From contig CALFYA010000355.1 of assembly GCA_937952925.1 (NCBI GenBank), forward strand, positions 1-17,844: a DNA stretch of 17,844 bases, read 5' to 3'. The position numbers and the translations under genes are program-made. Source of the DNA: an uncultured Moraxellaceae bacterium (GTDB lineage: Bacteria; Pseudomonadota; Gammaproteobacteria; Pseudomonadales; Moraxellaceae). Within the stretch, counting starts at the first letter, position 1. The number at the start of each line of letters is the position of its first letter. Shown here in pieces: positions 12,788-17,844 of the stretch. The notes under the pieces were generated by a model. That model made no database searches. It saw only the letters and a list, made by a program, of their open reading frames with translations, and was not told where the DNA came from.

Positions 12788-14821
12788 ATGAAAATCCAAA
12801 CTGGTAATTTTGGTAATGCACTGCCGCAGGATCAGGGTGTTCGACGTGTCGCTGATACCAATGCAGGTGCGATTGCTCAGGGCGCTGCACAGTTGGCACA
12901 GACCGGTCAGCAGGTCATCATGCAGCAACAGGCCAAAGACTTGCAGGAGTTTGAGCAAAAGAAGGCCACACAAGAGCGCATCACATCGCTGACCAAGCTG
13001 ACCGCCGCAGAACTCGAAGCCGACCGGATTGGTGGTGAGCTGTATGACCGCGTCAAACGTGGCGAGATCGACACAACCACAGCCCAAACCGAATACAGCA
13101 AAACATGGTCTGAGTTTCAAAAGACGCAACTTTCTGATGTTGCCGACCCTGAGCACAAGCAATTGCTTGGTGCGCAGTTTGGGCAGTATCAGGCGCGTCA
13201 ATATGGGCGATTCAATATTGCCGAGCGCGAAGCGTTTGATGCGAAGGCCAAGGGTGATTTTACGGGACTGTATGACAACATCGTCCAGCTGAGCATCAAA
13301 GACCCTGTCAAAGCCAAGCAAAAACTAGCAGATGCCTTGATGGTTGCGCCATTTGCTCAGGACGAGAAAGCGCGTATTGCTCAACGCGGCGCACAAGACA
13401 TTGATGCCGCACAGGTGAAATACCAGATCAATCAGGCTGGCGATAACGTTGAGCAGCTCAAGGCTCTGCAAGCTGAATTGCGAGCCAAGGATAAATACAC
13501 AGGGCTGCAACCAGACACCAAAGAAAGCTACTGGGCAAGCATCCAAGGCAAGATTGATCAGATTGGTCGGGCTGCTCAAGTGCAGAATGATCAACGTGAT
13601 CGAGTTGCTCAACAGTCGATTGCCAATCTCACCAAGCAGGTGCAGTCTGGTGGCATGATTGATCCGCAAGTGTGGCTTGATGTTGAAGCCAAAACCCAAG
13701 GCACTGCGTTTGCAGGTCAGGTCAAAATCTTGCGCCAAAATGCTACTGAGATTCAGCGTTTCGCTGGACAGCCACTATCGACACAATCTGATCAGATTCG
13801 CCAGATGGAGGTTGCGTTTCAGAACAAACCAACCAAAAACCCTGTTGCAATGCAGCAGTGGCTCAAGGTTTACAAAGACATCCATTCGCAGAATCTCAAA
13901 AAAGCCAAAGAAGCGCCGCTTGAATACATGGCATCCTTGACAGGACAGGCGCAGCCGCCACTAAATTTTGATGCACTGATGCAACCAAACGGCGTGCAAG
14001 CATTGTCTGGACAGCTTGGTGAGCGCATGAGCGCGATTGCAGCCATGCAAAACCGTGACGGCTACCAAGTGGCAGCCAATCCATTTTATCCTGAAGAAGT
14101 TGCTGCGATTAAAAACGTGCTCAAACGGGTGGGGGATGATCAAAAGCTCGCCATTATGTCGATGTTGGCAAGTTCCGCGCAGGTGGGTGACAAACATGAT
14201 GATGTGCTACTGAGTGGCGCAATCAGTGCTATTGCTGATGATGACCCTGCATTGCGCCTTGCTGGCTTTGCTCATGCTCAAAACCTCAGATCCACCACAG
14301 GCGCAAGCGTCGCTTCATTGGTGCTGCAAGGCGATCGGGTGCGCAGAGAAAAAACCGTCACGCTCCCACAAGATGCAATTATCCAGCAAGAGTTTAACTC
14401 TGCTATTGCTGGTGCCGTACCGGTAGGCTCGCAGATGCACCGCGACATGATGCACATGACGCAGTTGGTCTACGCTGGTCTATCGGCGCGTGATAGCAAG
14501 ATTGATCAAGCCAAAGACTCAGTTGACCCTGATCTATTTCAAACGGCGTTTAGCTTGGCCACTGGTGGCGTAGTCGAACACGCAGGCTCAATGGTGCTCA
14601 AGCCCTACGGTATGCCAAACGACGACTTTGACACCAAGCTGCAAGCATCACTCAGCAGTGCTGCAAAGGCTGCTGGTCTTGATATTACTGAGATTGACGA
14701 TTCCCCACTAATGCCAGTAATCAATGGCGGTGAAGGTCAATACCATGTATCAGATGGCATGGGTAGTGTACTGATCAATCCCAAAACCAAGCGCCCACTA
14801 CTGATCGAGGTGAAGCGATGA
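12788..14821 (+). CDS. Internal virion (ejection) protein, T7 gp15-like
   Basis: This 677-residue, largely helical protein is in the gp15 slot (T7 gp15 is 747). In T7, gp15 forms the middle of the ejected tunnel that spans the periplasm. Residues about 40-90 are coiled-coil-like (QQVIMQQQAKDLQEFEQKKATQERITSLTK). Repeated Gln/Ala-rich helices follow to about 380. The C-terminal part includes VGDDQKLAIMSMLASSAQVG and ends in a small beta-rich segment (VSDGMGSVLINPKTKRPLLIEVKR), common at the ends of such phage proteins. No enzymatic motif was seen. It starts two bases after the gp14-like gene and overlaps the next by ATGA. Confidence 0.83.
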   Translation: MKIQTGNFGNALPQDQGVRRVADTNAGAIAQGAAQLAQTGQQVIMQQQAKDLQEFEQKKATQERITSLTKLTAAELEADRIGGELYDRVKRGEIDTTTAQTEYSKTWSEFQKTQLSDVADPEHKQLLGAQFGQYQARQYGRFNIAEREAFDAKAKGDFTGLYDNIVQLSIKDPVKAKQKLADALMVAPFAQDEKARIAQRGAQDIDAAQVKYQINQAGDNVEQLKALQAELRAKDKYTGLQPDTKESYWASIQGKIDQIGRAAQVQNDQRDRVAQQSIANLTKQVQSGGMIDPQVWLDVEAKTQGTAFAGQVKILRQNATEIQRFAGQPLSTQSDQIRQMEVAFQNKPTKNPVAMQQWLKVYKDIHSQNLKKAKEAPLEYMASLTGQAQPPLNFDALMQPNGVQALSGQLGERMSAIAAMQNRDGYQVAANPFYPEEVAAIKNVLKRVGDDQKLAIMSMLASSAQVGDKHDDVLLSGAISAIADDDPALRLAGFAHAQNLRSTTGASVASLVLQGDRVRREKTVTLPQDAIIQQEFNSAIAGAVPVGSQMHRDMMHMTQLVYAGLSARDSKIDQAKDSVDPDLFQTAFSLATGGVVEHAGSMVLKPYGMPNDDFDTKLQASLSSAAKAAGLDITEIDDSPLMPVINGGEGQYHVSDGMGSVLINPKTKRPLLIEVKR

Positions 14822-17574
14822 CAGGCTGGCTTTCTCGATACAGCAGCGACGGTGATCAAGCCAATATCGAAGCGCTGCGTACCAAAAAACCACAAGAGAA
14901 AGGTTTGTTTGATGGTGTTGGCAAAGAGATTGTTAACGCTCCGGTGCGTGCTGGCGTCAAGGTTTTTGCTGCTGGTGCTGAGGTGGCCGATCAGGTCAGC
15001 GATGCCGCAGCATCACTAGCCACAGACTTATTATTGCCGATGCCTGCTGGTGGGTGGGATGAAACCAAGCCTGCTGCACAAACTACTGATGTCGCTCAGG
15101 CTCAAGATGAAAACCGCAAGGCTGAAGCTGCACGGATCGCCGATCAATTTACGCCGAAAGACAGTGGAGCGGGCGCTCAGGTGGTCGGTGCGCTGATTGA
15201 TCAGGGCGCTACGATGGTCGGTGCTACAGTGGCCACAGGCAACCCAATTACAGGCGCGGCGGTGCTGGGTGGCTCAGAGGGCTATAACGCCTACACTCAA
15301 GCCAAGCAAGACGGCGTTGACGATGCCACGGCGCAACTACAAGGCACAGCGCGAGCAGCAACTACCATGCTTGGTGCTGTATTGCCTGCCAAAGGAATTT
15401 TGAGCGGAAAGAGTGGCGCGGCTTTAGCTGCTGATGCCGCTACAACAGTCGGCTTGTCCGCTGCCGTTGGGGCTGCTGGACGATATGCTGAACAGCAAAT
15501 CTTGCAAGGCGGTGGCTATGACAAACTCGCTAAGCAATACGACCCGACCGACCCTGTAGCAATCGTCACCGACTTGGCGCTTGGCTTGGGATTCTGGGGG
15601 CTTGGCCGATACACTGACAGTCGCCGACAACTGCCACTTGAACAGCAGGATGCATTGACTCAGGTCGAATCACAACAGCAAGCTGCTGACGTGTCGCCCG
15701 TGCCACTCGATACGCCAAATACAGCAAACCGCCATAGCAAAAACCTAGACCTTGCCGAACAAGCAATGAAGTCAGGACGACCTGTCAATGTGCCGCCGGT
15801 GATTCATGCGCCCAATCCTTCTGCCGAGCTTGAGTCTGTACCCGTTGAGGAACGCAAGAAACTCAAATACAACTCACCACAGCTTGATGCGTATGCTGCA
15901 CACACAGAGCAAAAGTACGGCTTGCCCTCAGGTGTGCTGGTTGCAATCAAAAACAGTGGTGAGCGCAGCAACTCAGACCAAGTATCACCAGCAGGCGCTC
16001 AAGGTGTCATGCAGTTTATCCCGTCAACGTGGGCGACCTACGGCAAAGGGTTAGACCCTACCGACCCCGTACACAGCATTGATGCAGCAGGGCGGTTTTG
16101 GGCTGACCTGATCAAGCAATATGACGGCAACGTACTTGCCGCAGCAGCTCACTACAATGGCGGTACTAAGCAAGGCAGACTGGTAGCGAGTGGACAGCGC
16201 CCAAGCAATGCCGAAACCGCAGGCTATGTGGATCGCATTGAGCGGCATTTGGGCGCAATGGGTAAAGATGTTCCGCCGGTGTCTTTTAACAAAGCATACA
16301 CATCGAGCGGAGATGAAATTCCTTTCTCTTATGAAGTTGTTTCGGTCAATGACCTGATTACATCACACAATAATGACCTGTCCTTAAATCCATTGTTTCC
16401 ACAAGAGTTGCAGCCCAGAGATAGAACACGCGCCGCGTCTGTCGATCAAATCAACTCTATTGCTAACAACCTAAATCCAGCAATGTTGGGCGAGTCACCA
16501 ACGGTGACAGATGGCGCTCCAATTATTGGCGCTGACAATGTGGTTGAGTCGGGCAACGCTCGATCAATCGCCATTAGAAAAGCGTATGGCTCAGGTGGCG
16601 CAGAGAATTATAAGGCCTACTTGTTGGATAACGCCGAACGCTTTGGATTGTCAAAATCTGACATTTTGAGCATGGAGCAACCTGTACTGGTGCGTCGTCG
16701 CGTTGGTGAAATTGACAGAGTTGCTTTTGCCCAGCGAGCCAATGAATCAACAATTGCCACAATGTCGGCAAGTGAGCGAGTGGGCGGTGATGTTGCCCGC
16801 CTACCATCTGCCGATCTGCTTGCGGTCAATCAGGCTGGTGATGTGAATATTGGTGCAAGCCTTGACTACATCAAACAGTTTGTGTCGGCGCTACCGGTAT
16901 CTGAACGCGGCATGATGATGACCAGCGATGGTCGTTTATCGCAAGAGGGTAAGCGTCGCATTGAGAATGCGATTGTCCAGCAAGCCTATGGTGACAGTGG
17001 GTTAGTAACCAGACTCAGCGAGAACATGGATGACAACAGCAAAAACGTGCTGAACGCCCTACTCAAGAATGCTGGTGCGATTGCTCAGTTGGACAGTCTG
17101 GTCAAGCAAGGCGGCCGCAATCAAAACACAATCGCTGCTGACATTGCCCAAGCTGCTGCAAAGTACAGTGATCTAAAAGCACAAGGCTCGTCCGTCGATG
17201 ATTACTTTGCACAAATGCAACTTGTCGATGATGGTATGAGTGCTGGTGCAAAAGAAGCCTTACAGGTTTTTGGTGACAATAGTCGATCATCTAAAGCCAT
17301 CAGCGATTATATTAAATCCAAGATTGACGAAGTTGAGTCTGCTGGAGATCCGCGTCAAGGGGGTCTGTTTGGTGATACGCCCGAACAACAAGCCGCGCTC
17401 AACTTGCCCGATGATTTACGCATCCCCACCGGGGAGCTGGACGCAGATGGCAACCCCATCACCATGACGGCTAAAGAGATGCGTGACCAGCTTGAAGCTG
17501 AAAAAGCGGCGATTGACGAACAAACCAAAGCAAATGATGCGGCGATTAACTGCGCCTTGCAGTTTGGAGAATGA
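14818..17574 (+). CDS. gp16-like ejection protein with transglycosylase and ParB-like domains
   Basis: The 918-residue protein fills the gp16 slot. Residues about 1-280 are rich in Ala/Gly with hydrophobic stretches (120-225). A lytic transglycosylase (SLT) domain spans about 354-472: KYGLPSGVLVAIKNSGERSN with E382 as the likely catalytic glutamate, SPAGAQGVMQFIPSTW (390-405) and AAHYNGG (443-449). It would open peptidoglycan during DNA entry. Residues about 497-660 resemble the DdrB-like ParB superfamily domain (ddrB-ParB): VVESGNARSIAIRKAYGSGG and QPVLVRRRV...FAQRANES. A helical tail contains DPRQGGLFGD. In T7 gp16 the SLT domain is N-terminal and the protein is longer (1318), so the layout differs. 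GAGGTG precedes the ATG, which overlaps the previous stop. Confidence 0.88.
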   Translation: MTGWLSRYSSDGDQANIEALRTKKPQEKGLFDGVGKEIVNAPVRAGVKVFAAGAEVADQVSDAAASLATDLLLPMPAGGWDETKPAAQTTDVAQAQDENRKAEAARIADQFTPKDSGAGAQVVGALIDQGATMVGATVATGNPITGAAVLGGSEGYNAYTQAKQDGVDDATAQLQGTARAATTMLGAVLPAKGILSGKSGAALAADAATTVGLSAAVGAAGRYAEQQILQGGGYDKLAKQYDPTDPVAIVTDLALGLGFWGLGRYTDSRRQLPLEQQDALTQVESQQQAADVSPVPLDTPNTANRHSKNLDLAEQAMKSGRPVNVPPVIHAPNPSAELESVPVEERKKLKYNSPQLDAYAAHTEQKYGLPSGVLVAIKNSGERSNSDQVSPAGAQGVMQFIPSTWATYGKGLDPTDPVHSIDAAGRFWADLIKQYDGNVLAAAAHYNGGTKQGRLVASGQRPSNAETAGYVDRIERHLGAMGKDVPPVSFNKAYTSSGDEIPFSYEVVSVNDLITSHNNDLSLNPLFPQELQPRDRTRAASVDQINSIANNLNPAMLGESPTVTDGAPIIGADNVVESGNARSIAIRKAYGSGGAENYKAYLLDNAERFGLSKSDILSMEQPVLVRRRVGEIDRVAFAQRANESTIATMSASERVGGDVARLPSADLLAVNQAGDVNIGASLDYIKQFVSALPVSERGMMMTSDGRLSQEGKRRIENAIVQQAYGDSGLVTRLSENMDDNSKNVLNALLKNAGAIAQLDSLVKQGGRNQNTIAADIAQAAAKYSDLKAQGSSVDDYFAQMQLVDDGMSAGAKEALQVFGDNSRSSKAISDYIKSKIDEVESAGDPRQGGLFGDTPEQQAALNLPDDLRIPTGELDADGNPITMTAKEMRDQLEAEKAAIDEQTKANDAAINCALQFGE

Positions 17575-17575
17575 C

Positions 17576-17844
17576 ATGCGCGATCAGTGTATTAAATCCG
17601 TAGAAGCTGCATTGGGTCGCCCATTGCGTGCAGGTGAAGCCGCAGAGATCGAGCAGCGGATTGTTGAAGCCAAGAAGCAGTTAGCCATCAAAGACCGCAA
17701 GGCATACATGCAGATGCCTGAAAATGAGCGCCTTGTCGAAGCTGGCAAATTGGTGTCCGAAAGTCTGCAATCTGAGTTTGCCAAGAAGCAGCAACGCTTG
17801 GCGCTTGATATGCTCGCAGCACAACGCGCCAAAGCAGATATTGA
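17576..17844 (+). CDS. Start of a further phage gene, cut by the window edge
   Basis: ATG 17576 follows the gp16-like stop by one base and has GGAG upstream (TTTGGAGAATGAC). The frame stays open for 89 codons to the edge. It reads MRDQCIKSVEAALGRPLRAG, then EAAEIEQRIVEAKKQLAIKDRKAYMQMPENERLVEAGKLVSES, then ESLQSEFAKKQQRLALDMLAA. The visible part is charged and helical. I associate such N-termini with very large phage proteins that follow ejection proteins in temperate podoviruses, but cannot confirm this from 89 residues. It may be another ejected protein. Confidence 0.75.
   Translation, partial: MRDQCIKSVEAALGRPLRAGEAAEIEQRIVEAKKQLAIKDRKAYMQMPENERLVEAGKLVSESLQSEFAKKQQRLALDMLAAQRAKADI

Noticed and set aside
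12764..13321. 185-residue open frame on the - strand inside the gp15-like gene
   Set aside because: Leucine- and cysteine-rich product typical of antisense reading of Gln/Ala-rich helices; no supporting signals.
9300..17844. Diversity-generating retroelement as in BPP-1
   Set aside because: No reverse transcriptase, template repeat or tail-tip variable gene is visible. The tail-fibre region lies outside the window, so absence here says nothing about the whole phage.

Overview
This window is phage or prophage DNA. Genes on the + strand fill it almost end to end, many joined by 4-base ATGA or 5-base TGATG overlaps, and no convincing gene lies on the - strand. The layout suggests a temperate, short-tailed phage (podovirus) of the same general class as BPP-1 and BcepC6B. 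It pairs a lambda-like replication and recombination module with a T7-ordered virion module. The host is most likely a beta- or gammaproteobacterium with near-balanced GC. Moraxellaceae is a weak guess based only on protein style.

Early region (about 1-4274): the end of an upstream gene, a small helix-turn-helix regulator in the cro/cII position, a tiny eight-cysteine protein, and an O-like initiator (519-1490). The initiator gene carries a probable replication origin: six copies of an 11-base repeat at 22-23 base spacing, followed by an AT-rich stretch. Next come a candidate helicase-loader or P-like protein, a winged-helix-like small protein, a dCMP deaminase, a 60-residue unknown, a RusA-type Holliday junction resolvase, and an 85-residue helix-turn-helix protein where lambda carries its late regulator Q.

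Switch region (about 4265-4365): the only untranslated gap between early and late genes. It holds a perfect 13-base Shine-Dalgarno match with no start codon after it, an 18-base alternating CG/CA tract with a small hairpin, and a good sigma70-like promoter (TTGTCA, 16 bases, TCTAAT).

Late region (4366-17844): two small proteins, then the virion genes in T7 order: portal (gp8), a Bbp19-like small protein, scaffold (gp9), major capsid (gp10), tail tubular A (gp11) and B (gp12), a GNAT-fold protein in the gp13 slot, gp14-like, gp15-like and a gp16-like transglycosylase ejection protein. A further gene runs off the right edge. A 133-base leader with three possible hairpins lies ahead of the capsid gene, and a strong UUCG-loop terminator lies after it. 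Directly behind the terminator, interrupting the virion genes, is a cargo gene whose C-terminal half is a Tad2-like (DUF2829) domain. Tad2 proteins sponge the signal molecules of Thoeris immunity. Here the domain is fused to an N-terminal phage domain of unknown role.

No integrase, repressor, terminase, tail fibre, holin, tRNA, CRISPR array or insertion sequence is visible. The terminase is not next to the portal, so by T7 order it should lie further right.
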